Part shown: positions 34,237 through 42,500 of the stretch, one piece after another | How the letters are laid out: each line of letters begins with the position of its first letter | Position numbering within the stretch: position 1 is the stretch's first letter | Assembly: GCA_030141605.1 (NCBI GenBank) | Contig: JAQGDQ010000583.1 | Coordinates: 35,001-77,500 of the forward strand | DNA from: Tubiluchus corallicola | Lineage: Eukaryota; Priapulida; Priapulimorpha; Priapulimorphida; Tubiluchidae | Direction of reading: 5' to 3' | Length of the DNA stretch: 42,500 bases | Made by a program: the position numbers and the translations under genes | Notes under the pieces: generated by a model | Seen by the model: the letters and a program-made list of their open reading frames with translations, nothing else | What the model was told of the DNA's origin: nothing | Databases searched by the model: none

Positions 34237-34621
34237 ATATAAATTGTTCTTTGCTTTGTTCTTGTTTAATAATATACTGCATGATTTGCACAGCATTCAG
34301 GTGTTTAACAGTTCTATCTCAAACTTTGTGAAAACGTTTTACGATTAACAGTTCGTTGATTATGTTTATAGTGAAATAATCGAGTCCTATAGGAGAATTG
34401 CCCGAACATGAACCCAAACGCTTCCTGATGAAATTAATAGAAGTGATTACCCTGACATGTTAGTAAATTACGAGCTCTGTCTGTTCAGTGTTTCATCTTT
34501 AGTAGTTCACACTTACGGAGACACATGAAAATCTAGCTTTAGGTTTGAGACACTGACATTAAATTACCCCAGACCAATTATAATATATTAGCTTTATTGC
34601 CACAAACCGTCACAACGATTG

Positions 34622-34860
34622 ACCGTATTTTCCGATACTAAACTAATATAGTAGGCGCCGTGTATAAGACGTAATGTAGAATCAATCGCCTAATTGTCTC
34701 AAAAACGTCTATGGGCCGCTGCTATGCAAAAGTATATAAAAACTGTCGGCAATTGACTCAAATAACTCCGCATAATTGACTCTATATTTTTATATATAGA
34801 GGTATACACGTGATTACATTGATGTAATGATGTAAAAAAAGTGATGGCCTGCCAACTAAC
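34622..34860 (-). repeat. Unclassified element, copy 2 (minus), uninterrupted
   Basis: Read on the minus strand it contains TTAGTTGGCAGGCCATCACT, GAGTCAATTATGCGGAGTTA, TTGCCGACAG, TTTTGCATAGCAGCGG and TTTTTGAGACAATT, and ends ATCGGAAAATACGGTC. It matches 32843-33500 in order, without the 384-bp segment. The end ACCGTATTTTCCGAT facing the satellite looks like a transposon terminus, but no matching inverted end or duplication is clear. Confidence 0.8.
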
Positions 34861-34987
34861 GGTGAGCTCGCGAAACAACGGACTGTATGCAGGACTTTTT
34901 AACGGTCCGTATTTTGTCTGAATCTTCCGATGTCCGAAAAGCGAGGTCTAGCAAACCTAGAGATGTGAGTGTATAATATATTCGTAC

Positions 34988-35225
34988 CGATAATCATGGC
35001 CAATTTTCATCTTGTAGTTCCTGTGATCTGTCATCAAAAATGCAAACGCGTGCCGGTCGCCAACGTTGTACGTAAATATGGCTGCAGAGATGGAATCTGT
35101 TGGCATCAAACGTTGCCACCAACAAGCCGACAAACTCGTAAAATTAGTAGGATGATCTATTTTCTTCATCATGTACGTTCTCGAGTCTGGTTGTGGTTCA
35201 AGAAAATTTATTTGATAAGTGTGTT
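34988..35225 (-). CDS. Exon: N-terminal half of pentraxin-like domain 2
   Basis: The 238-bp exon encodes KHTYQINFLEPQ...YMMKKIDHPTNFTSLSACWWQRLMP...ISAAIFTYNVG...FAFLMTDHRNYKMKIGHDYR. It aligns along its whole length with the exon at 38506-38770 (YEINF/YQINF; FSALSACFW/FTSLSACWW), so the two pentraxin domains come from a duplication of a two-exon unit. Acceptor ttttcag, donor gtacga (weak but phase-correct). It enters in phase 1 and leaves in phase 2. Confidence 0.87.
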
Positions 35226-36753
35226 CTGAAAAATAAATAAGAAAACGAATTATAGGTTATTTATCAAATTTCCACTACTGAGTTTACACAATGTGCATAT
35301 AGCGCCCCTCCATAACCCTGCAAACAGTGTTTTTTGGGGAGGTTAGTTATCAGTAGTAGTAGCAGTAGCAGTAGTACTAGTAATGTTTATTCTCCAAATT
35401 TTGCATTACAACCAGTTTAAATGTTACATGATATTTTTTTACGTTTTTCGAAATACAATTGGAGCATTTTTCGTGATTCTCATTTTGGCTTGCTGACTGC
35501 TCAATTTCAGATCGTCTTTTTTCAATATTCTGCTGAGAGTACCTTGGGAAAATTTCTTCTTAACTGTAGGTCTTCACGCTTATGCTACATTATTCAAACT
35601 TCTTAACTATATGCTCTTATTTGCTGCATGATGTTTACTCTTGTAAGTGACGTGTAACATAATATCAATCAATTTCGCCCAATAAGTGTGCAAGTTATTT
35701 CACACACCCCTGCAGCAGGTACGTTCGGGACATTTAGCTACAGTTCCGTTTAACACTATTATGAAAAATACTCAACTTTTCATTAGTTAGCGGGAGAAAT
35801 ATCTTCTTTGTTCTAGATTTTATTATTGTCAATTGAAATCGAAAACGAATTAGTGGAAAAACATAGTCTAGTTTCGTTTATAGGAAGAAATGCACAACGC
35901 TTACGTCTATGAGTTGCTGATTAAACCATTTTGCGATCAAGAAAAAAAGGCGCAGTTTAAGTTTATTTTTTGGCTTTGCAAGTTAGATAAAAACAACTAT
36001 TTGATTAACTTTAAATAAGGACAAAACAAAATGTTTTCTTTTCTGGCCAGTTTTTATAAACCTCAACGAGATCTTCACAGTCAAAATTAATTTAAACGTG
36101 GTCAAAACTTATATTATACATCAATGTAATATTAGCTAATTTTACGCCATTTTCTGGTTATAATGAAGGTTAAAAGATGCCATTGGTACTTATGTGACTC
36201 GGGCGTACAAAGCAAACATTCCATGAATTTGTATATATGTACAATCAAAATTACCGATTGAATCTCGAAAGTTTCATTTCTCAACATTACATTATTTACG
36301 TGCTAATTCTGTTCTTTTACAATTGAAAATAAAATGTTTTTTGTCCTCAATTAGTAACACAGGTTTAGAAAACTGACAATCTATCTTCCTTAGGTTTATG
36401 TTGCCACCGACATTTTTCGATAGCTAAATCTCGTGAGATTAATCGGAAATGTACAAAATTTTTGTAAGCAAAAACAATTTTCTCTCATCGCAAAACCCCG
36501 ACACTAAATCTGGATTATTATTTAAATAGTTACACGTATTTTGATTTTCCTTGAGAAGCTCGTAAACGCATGCAATTCTTTAAATATTCTTTTCCCATTC
36601 GCGTTCTGTTAGCTGTAGTTACGTTACTTATCGAGAAAAAAGATTTATAATAGATTACGTATTTACAGCTGTTATGAGATAAGCATATAAAAATCAAAAT
36701 AGATTGAATTACAATACTAAAAGTGGAATAACGATACACTTAGTATTACTTAC
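35226..36753. other. Intron between the two pentraxin domains
   Basis: Phase-1 intron of about 1.5 kb. Holds an imperfect AGT/AGC triplet run near 35352-35378 and otherwise nothing recognisable. Confidence 0.6.
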
Positions 36754-37184
36754 TTGCCAAAACGTGCATCGATGGGGATGTCTCAATTAAATTTTCACCA
36801 ATCAAATGATTCCGTAATTCTTGCCACCACGCAACGTCACCTGGCCAAATTACATTTGCAGTTTTCATCTTCGCAATTTCTTCGGCTGTCAAGTGTTTGC
36901 TGTACACATTCATCTCAGTGATATCACCAATAAAGCTTTGAGTTAAATCTACGCACTGCATCTCACAGCTTCTTTCAGGGGGCACACCGCAATCTGCTAG
37001 ATTGCAATCTTGCTCCTGACCTATTACAAGCGTCCCTCCAGTTGGAATTGTCTGCTTAGTCATAATTTGACTGCCTACTGCTGCTCCATTTATGTAAAAA
37101 GTTGCATTGCCGTCAGAAGCACGCCATGTAAAACAATACATGTGCCATGATCCATGTTCAATAAGAAAATTATCAATCGTGAAC
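36754..37184 (-). CDS. Exon: C-terminal half of pentraxin-like domain 1
   Basis: The 431-bp exon runs from acceptor ctcacag to a consensus donor (gtaagt). It encodes HGSWHMYCFTWRAS, close to the pentraxin signature HxCx[ST]Wx[ST] but with two residues between His and Cys. Then come FYINGAAVG, LVIGQEQD (the calcium-binding GQEQD of pentraxins), and SFIGDITEMNVYSKHLTAEEI, which matches the family's FVGDI...W/Y...L...EI block. Between GQEQD and SFIGDI there is an unusual four-cysteine insert, C-x4-C-x7-C-x3-C. The GQEQD acidic residues are intact, so calcium binding is plausible here. The exon enters in phase 2 and exits in phase 1. Confidence 0.93.
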
Positions 37185-37270
37185 CTGTGAGCGAAAAATT
37201 CATATAATGTGGAGTTACCCTAATAAATACACCCAAAATCTAAACAATATCAAAAGTTATATACGTTATT

Positions 37271-37366
<96 letters not shown>

Positions 37367-38505
37367 TTTGCTGTCGTGCGAATACTGGATTTCACTATGT
37401 TAAATGCTAGATTTTGTGGGTGATTATGTTCATCCCAAGCTTCAGTAAGTATTGTTTTTGACTTACTAGGTTTGCACCGAAACCTTCTTGCTCCTGATCA
37501 AGGAAGTTACCTGACAGAAAGATGTTGTTTCAGTAGTTCTACTAATTTGCCATTTCAAAACGAAATAACAATTATTTGGGTTACTGTAGCCTATTTTATC
37601 TGATTTCTTCATCATTGTTACTTTGGTAGCATTCCACGACCACATTTGAATTTCTAAAGCTAAGTTTGCCATGTTGGTAGAGAGAGAAAGAGAGAGATGG
37701 AGAAATTTTAGCAGGCATTTACAAAATCGATATTTTCATTTTATCATTTTAGTTTTAAACGAAAGAGGAAGCGTGCCACTTCAAAGGAGAAAACCAAATG
37801 AGCCACAATGCAGCAAGTTTGCTCGTAATAGCAAGGAGCTGATTAAGTTTGCAAGTCTAACCTAAAATGAAATTTATTCTGTAGACTATTACACTAGTTC
37901 AAAAACTTGTATATATAATAAAAAAGTTCCCAGATCCTTGGCTATGCCCTGTTGCACGTTGGTGTAATATTGTGGCAAAATACTGTGCGTTATGTGTGTG
38001 TATATAAAGTAATAATTTACTGTGTTATCTTATATGATTTTATTCTAGAATTTTTCACGGAATCGGAGATAAAGCTGGAACAAGAACACCTTCTGAATAA
38101 TAAGCTTTTCATAAAAGCAAGTAGATCTATAATTCGGAGTTTGTACTTTATTACAACTCCTATACTACACGCGTGTTGATTTTGTTTTTTGCTTGCTAAC
38201 TTGATCATTTGATATTCATGAGAATAACAGGAATTTACAGCTAAGGTTTTGTGAAAGTCAATTTTAAAAGGCCTGTAAATGGATGAAAAAAAGATTAAAA
38301 AGCAGATTGTAAGAGTTTCCTTTGTAGGGTGACTTCACTCCGCTCTGTAATAAATCACTTCAACACAGTTCACACTTTCGTCTGAGAAAAAACTGCAAAC
38401 AGCACGAGTACACAACTTTTACTGGTGAGAAATACAGTTGTTAGAAGTGAAAATGTAGTTTTTAATTCGTAATAATGATAAGAAAAGTCAAACATCGTGC
38501 ATTAC
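37185..38505. other. Intron inside pentraxin domain 1
   Basis: Phase-2 intron carrying the long (GA)n tract and a smaller GAGA-rich patch at 37678-37698. No element or exon seen in the rest. Confidence 0.6.
37275..37363. repeat. (GA)n microsatellite, about 44 units
   Basis: A pure AG run lies about 90 bp upstream (in transcription) of the acceptor of the pentraxin-1 second exon. On the transcribed strand it is (CT)n, a long polypyrimidine tract that could affect acceptor choice. The length in the assembly may be unreliable. Confidence 0.98.
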
Positions 38506-38770
38506 CAATCAGGCGTGTTTCCTAGAACCATGCTAAATTTGTTGTCACTATCGATGAACAAGATAATGTCGTTGATATTAGTATCACTTGAAGTTGCGTA
38601 AGACAGCACGGTTCCGTATCGTGATGTACCGTAGAGAGTAGCGAATGAAGATGCTAAACGCATCCAAAAGCAAGCGGAAAGTGCACTAAAATCATCAGGA
38701 AAATCTACGATCTTCATAATGTAGCTGTCATCGGTTTGCAGTGGAAAATTGATCTCGTACGTAGGCATCC
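38506..38770 (-). CDS. Exon: N-terminal half of pentraxin-like domain 1
   Basis: The 265-bp exon begins after a pyrimidine-rich acceptor and encodes GMPTYEINFPLQ...DFSALSACFWMRL...YGTVLSYAT...DIILFIDSDNKFSMVLGNTPDW. The pattern 'F-P-x(n)-SALSACFW' with the LSYA strand and a short hydrophobic repeat is the first beta-sheet of the pentraxin/LamG fold. The 'SAC' cysteine corresponds to the first conserved pentraxin cysteine. It leaves in phase 2. The exon at 34988-35225 is its paralogue (TSLSACWWQRL). Confidence 0.9.
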
Positions 38771-39643
38771 CTAAAAAGAAAAATGAACCGAACCTTGTGT
38801 GGAACACCACCGTTACCAGCAACGTAAACCAGCGGAGACGTGCAGTTACAGAAATGTCGTTAATTATGTGTAAAAGTCAAAGCTTAGACATTACTTACAT
38901 AACATAATATAATAAATCTAATTTATTCTCCAGTTACAGGAGTGCAATACATTTTTTACACATAAATACAGTTCATGCACTATATATGAAACATAGCTAC
39001 AGTCATCATAGTTTATCACCTATATACAATAGCGCGCAAAAAGTTATCAGTGTTTTTCAATCAATATTAACGTAAAGTGTGCATTACAGCACCTGATACG
39101 AATAACTGTAAAATAAAGATTATGAACTTTATTATGACGTTAGTTAACTATCATTACGAATGTCGGAATAATTAATTTGCATAAATGTAATTTATGGTCT
39201 TCCAGGCTCCAGACAATTTTACACAAAAATGAGATGGTGTGTCGATTTTCGTCTGTTACACCTTTTAACATCCCCTTACCTAGAAGATAAGATTTAATTT
39301 AAAAAGAAAGTTAATTTTAGGCGTCCATTTCCAGCCACCAGCGTCTAACATTCACTGGGTAATAAGTTAAAATCAAGCGTCTACATCCAAGTCTATGTGT
39401 TCTCCGTAGAAAAACAAAATGGACGACATGAAACTGATTTTTGCAATGCTTTCAGTTTTTACATTATTTGGTCATATAATTATTCGCAGGTCAGTCATCA
39501 TTGACTGGTTGAGGAACAGACGCGGGACATTTGCAGTTATTCCTGTTCTCCAAAATCACAATTTTTCTAATCTTTCTTCGTACCAATCTGATGTTATTTA
39601 AACAGTTAACTATTTTTAATAAACATTATAAGTTAAAATATAC

Positions 39644-39772
39644 CGTCAAGAACAGCCGTTTCTGCTGCCGTTTCGCAAATTCCAAGGAGCTCTTCATTGC
39701 AGACAGTAGGTTCCCACTGAAATTGCTCAAACAGTTGCACACTCACACAGTCTTGGTCAGCAGCATGTGAGC
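39644..39772 (-). CDS. Exon: C-terminal end of CTLD-a plus linker
   Basis: The 129-bp exon encodes SHAADQDCVSV...WEPTVCNEELLGICE, the last two strands and last disulfide cysteines of a CTLD (C...C...ICE ending). A short linker (TAAETAVLDG) follows. The WND calcium motif seen in sugar-binding lectins is replaced by WEP. The codon split G|GC with the previous exon is restored in frame. The exon leaves in phase 1 into the pentraxin exon at 38770. Confidence 0.85.
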
Positions 39773-40802
39773 CTACACAATTACAATAGAGTTAATTAAC
39801 TCCTTCAGAACTACGACGCTCAGAATAGGTCTTGTAAGACCTATGACTTCTGCTGCTCTATGAGTAACTAAATGATTACAAATTAGCTACTGTTCTGTTC
39901 AGGAGAATCTCGATTATCCAATCGTGCTATTTGTTTAAAAATCTATAAGTAATTGACTTGATTAAAATTAAGAAAAATACGCCCTTTTCAGACGCTCCAA
40001 GTTAGGATGTTGAGTAGCTTAGTCTGGTGTACACTTGCGTGATCGTACGCACTATTTTACTGATCGCCTGCTTGGTACAGCTCAAGAGAATTGTCTGCTG
40101 TGCAGAGTTCCAGGAAAAGCCAACCGATCAGACAAGTCATTTCATCTTTTAACAGGGATTTTTCCTTAAAAATAGAGTAGACTTGAGGCCAAAGTGTATC
40201 AGAGTGTTGTGTCTGGACAGTTGAAATTTTCTGCATTAGCCGATTTCACACAATTTATACTGTGTACTGTTACACTGCAGTGCAATTTTTTTCAATTTGT
40301 TCGTCAATAATCGATTTTTAACTTGTGAGAAGTAGAAACCTACAAAATTATTAAATATAACGTAATCGCTGCTTAGTGAGAGCAGTTTTTACCTATTACA
40401 CCTATACCTATACAAAATACACCAAACCTATACAAAATGCAACAGATGCTTGTGGTCCTGAAAAACTTAAATAGTCCTAAAGCTTATGGTCCTAAAGAGA
40501 GTCTTAGCTGGAGTCATGAGGACAATTTCTATCATTTTTTTATTATTAAAACGTGTGAAGACGTTTAATGCTACATTGATGATTCAGTCTTTCCCGCTTT
40601 GAAGGAACATTGGTATCTATTTGTTCAAAAATAATTTTAGTCGATTGTCACCCTGGTTAGTATATACGGTGGTGACACCTTGAGCCAAAAAAAGAAGTAA
40701 GTATAAATGCAGCATCTCTGATATTTACACCTGTGCGACGTAGTCACTGAAAAGCTGATATAGCCACTCAGACACTACAAAAGCAAAGAAAAAGAGTCAA
40801 AG

Positions 40803-41012
40803 ACAATATTTATTTAACGTCGTTCATTTAACGTACATTAGCACTTATGGCTGTCTAGCGATTTACACAACAATACAGGTAAGGACGCAACACACAAAAT
40901 TTAATAACGAATAACATGTATGATATATGTTCTGGCGTTGGCAGTCGCTAGTATCGAACTCAAGACTGCGCGGTTGCAGTCCGAAATCAAAACTCCTCGA
41001 CCAACCAAAACG
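40803..41012 (-). mobile_element. tRNA-derived SINE-like element
   Basis: On the minus strand the unit starts with GGTTGGTCGAGGAGTTTTG, followed by a 6-bp stem GACTGC/GCAGTC in the anticodon-arm position. GAGTTCGATACT follows at 40961-40950, close to the pol III B box. A 130-bp unrelated body ends in TTAAATAAATA near 40805. No clear target duplication was found, so the insertion is probably old. Not a functional tRNA: D- and acceptor-stem pairing is not preserved. Confidence 0.6.
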
Positions 41013-41182
41013 AGCACTTTACGGATTAGAAATAATTATAAAACAAGTGCAGTCTACTGTACCACAAACAGTTAGCAGGAAATGATACATAAAAGAGCAA
41101 ACATAAAGTTAAAAATTGCTGAACAATAGGAATAATTGACACAGGAGAATGCAAATATTTAAGCCTGATTCGCAAGGCCTAC

Positions 41183-41298
41183 CTGCAGGTTCGCTTCCCC
41201 AATTCGTCCATTCTGAATTAACGGAACTGCGTATAAGTTTCCCGCTATCCCAAGCGTATACACCATCCGTATGCATTAACCCAGTCCAAAATGTTCCC
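41183..41298 (-). CDS. Exon: middle of C-type lectin-like domain a
   Basis: The 116-bp exon lies between an acceptor (tgtacag) and a donor (gtaggc). It encodes the core CTLD strand: FWTGL (the WIGL-type motif), then a VYAWDSG turn and WTNWGSEPAG. The usual calcium/sugar tripeptide (EPN or QPD) reads EPA, so classical carbohydrate binding is doubtful. It enters in phase 2 and leaves in phase 1. The first half of the domain, with the N-terminal Cys and the alpha helices, must lie upstream past 41300. I did not find it before the window edge, where the intron is occupied by a LINE remnant. Confidence 0.85.
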
Positions 41299-41739
41299 CT
41301 GTACAATTCATAAAACATAATTTTCAAGATAATTATATTTGCATGAGTAATAGTAGTAGCAGCAGCAGTAATAGTAATAGTAGTAGTTTGAAGAAACCAA
41401 AAAAACTTGAAATTTAGTTTTAAGATATTATTCTGAAGTGTCTACATAAACAGCGAAGTAGTATCATGTTGAAAAGCAGATAACCAAGACCAAAACTACA
41501 GGTGAGATCATACAGGTGTGAAAACAGGTTTAGAAATTATGCATTCATAAAGACTGTAGAAGCCAAGGAAAATTTAAACAGTAAAGAGGAACGTTTAACA
41601 ATTTTAACAAAAATACCTGAAGGTGGCAGCACTACGCAAAATTTTAAAATGTATGATGAAAATACATTACAAATTTAAATTTTGAGTAATTAAAATGATT
41701 TTCTTCAGTCCAAGTAGTATATTCTTTATTTTGTTTTTT

Positions 41740-42430
41740 TAAAACGTTGACCACCATAATATAAAGACAGACAATCAGTGTTAGTTCAAATCAAAACATA
41801 CACTGTTCTGAGCAAATGCGTCTTGTGCAAATTAAACTATAAGTGCAACTAGAAATTGAAAACAATAAAATATAAACTATAAAAACAGAGTGTACTACAA
41901 TAAAATTGCACGCAATATCTTTCTCTCTCATACACACACTTTCAAGCAGGCAAGCAAACACGCACGTACAGACACACCCATACACGCACACACACATACA
42001 CACCACGCTCGCGCACACACGCGCGCTCATAAATGAAATCATGATTTGAGTGAATATCACGTGTGTTCGTGTGTCGGATATTCAAGAAGGGGTCATTAAA
42101 TATTGTTTGGTTTAGACTTGAATATTGACAAAGAGCTGTTTTGTTTTAGCGATGTCAGTAATGAATTCCAAAGTTGTATTGGTTGCTTAGTAATGGAATT
42201 CTTTCCATATTGATTGTTCGTTCTAATACTTCTTAAATGTAGTGTTCTATTATACATACTGGGGTTTTTGAAAAGAGGGAGCTTATTGTTTTTGACAATT
42301 TCTCTTTTGTATTTATTTAGTAAAGCCCAATAAAATGATATTTTTATGGTAAGCAACTTTTGATGTGCTGAAATGTTAGCCAATAAAGTCTTCGCTGGTT
42401 AGTAGTTCTGGTAACTCCCGTCCTATGTTA
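41740..42430 (-). pseudogene. LINE 3'-end fragment (same family), antisense to window
   Basis: The stretch 42096-42383 read on the minus strand aligns with the C-terminus of the 512-codon RT (NRTLHLRSIRTNNQYGKNSI versus NTRTYNLKQITVNNKFGNNS; QLWNSL versus HLWNLL). Similarity can be followed, with a stop, to about 42430. The 3' UTR motif GACGCATTTG..CAGAACAGTGT is at about 41801-41832. A CA-rich microsatellite (41934-42028) has grown inside the 3' UTR. It lies in the presumed intron upstream of the first visible CTLD-a exon. Confidence 0.85.
41934..42028. repeat. Degenerate (CA)n microsatellite in LINE 3' UTR
   Basis: CACA/CGCA-rich run with interruptions inside the antisense LINE remnant; absent from the 3' UTR of the other two copies, so it grew after insertion. 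Confidence 0.85.
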
Positions 42431-42500
42431 TCGCAGTGGGCCAATTTTTCTTGCGTGTTTACGTGTATTTCAGTGATCAGATGCAAGAATGAATACCCGA

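Larger units (their letters stand above)
14058..41298 (-). other. Multi-exon gene: secreted CTLD / pentraxin / EGF mosaic protein (5' end outside window)
   Basis: Fifteen minus-strand exons can be joined by AG acceptors and GT donors, all in frame, for about 6,150 nt of coding sequence ending in a stop at 14058-14060. Order: CTLD-a (two exons, first half missing), pentraxin-1 (two), pentraxin-2 (two), CTLD-b (two), CTLD-c (two), EGF, EGF, cbEGF, a 24-repeat EGF exon, terminal exon. All introns between domains are phase 1. Introns inside pentraxin and CTLD domains are phase 2, with one extra phase-1 intron in CTLD-a. This fits assembly by shuffling of 1-1 modules. All domains belong to secreted or ectodomain families and are disulfide-rich; no hydrophobic membrane segment is seen. 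The known roles of these families suggest ligand recognition, adhesion or matrix, but the exact function is not shown. The exon chain is sure; whether it is one transcript or two adjacent ones is inferred from continuous phase. Confidence 0.85.

Noticed and set aside
33340-34240. CRISPR-like array
   Set aside because: The repeats are contiguous pentamers without spacers in an animal genome; this is a simple satellite.
40945-41012. Functional tRNA gene on the minus strand
   Set aside because: Only anticodon-arm-like and B-box-like parts are recognisable; acceptor and D stems do not pair and a SINE body follows.

Overview
The window is metazoan nuclear DNA. It is AT-rich and low in gene density, with GT-AG introns of 0.3 to 4 kb, extracellular-type domains and many kinds of repeat. 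No bacterial, viral or organellar gene layout is visible. The species cannot be named from the sequence; a marine invertebrate is a reasonable guess from the repeat content and domain mix, but that is inference.

One gene dominates. On the minus strand from 41298 down to 14058 I can join 15 exons of a large secreted mosaic protein. Every junction keeps the reading frame, and together they give about 2,050 residues. In protein order they encode the C-terminal part of a C-type lectin-like domain (CTLD-a), two pentraxin-like (LamG-fold) domains, two more CTLDs (b and c), two EGF domains, one calcium-binding EGF, a single 3,045-bp exon with 24 more EGF-like repeats, and a short cysteine-containing terminal exon ending in TAG. 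The 5' end (signal peptide and first half of CTLD-a) lies beyond the right edge. Introns between domains are phase 1; each pentraxin and CTLD is also cut inside by a phase-2 intron (CTLD-a has an extra phase-1 one). This is a textbook exon-shuffled layout. No membrane segment is visible, so a soluble extracellular recognition or matrix protein is the best reading.

The rest is mobile and repetitive DNA. Three copies of one non-LTR retrotransposon family lie at 6380-7860 (+, broken), 26180-28100 (+, 5'-truncated but with an open 512-codon reverse transcriptase) and 41740-42430 (-, fragment). A different LINE fragment is at 25377-25870 (-). A 5S-rRNA-headed SINE with a 12-bp target duplication sits at 22708-23216, and tRNA-derived SINE-like pieces near 12.5 kb and 40.9 kb. 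A candidate non-autonomous DNA transposon with 25-bp inverted ends is at 8232-9361. Also present are a dispersed repeat at 4634 and 21955, a head-to-head pair of an unclassified element flanking a TCYTG pentamer satellite, several tandem arrays, and a tiny palindrome bounded by an exact 8-bp direct repeat.

Region by region: 1-14057 has no gene I can support, only repeats; 14058-41298 is the mosaic gene with its repeat-filled introns; 41299-42500 is a LINE remnant in what is probably its next intron.
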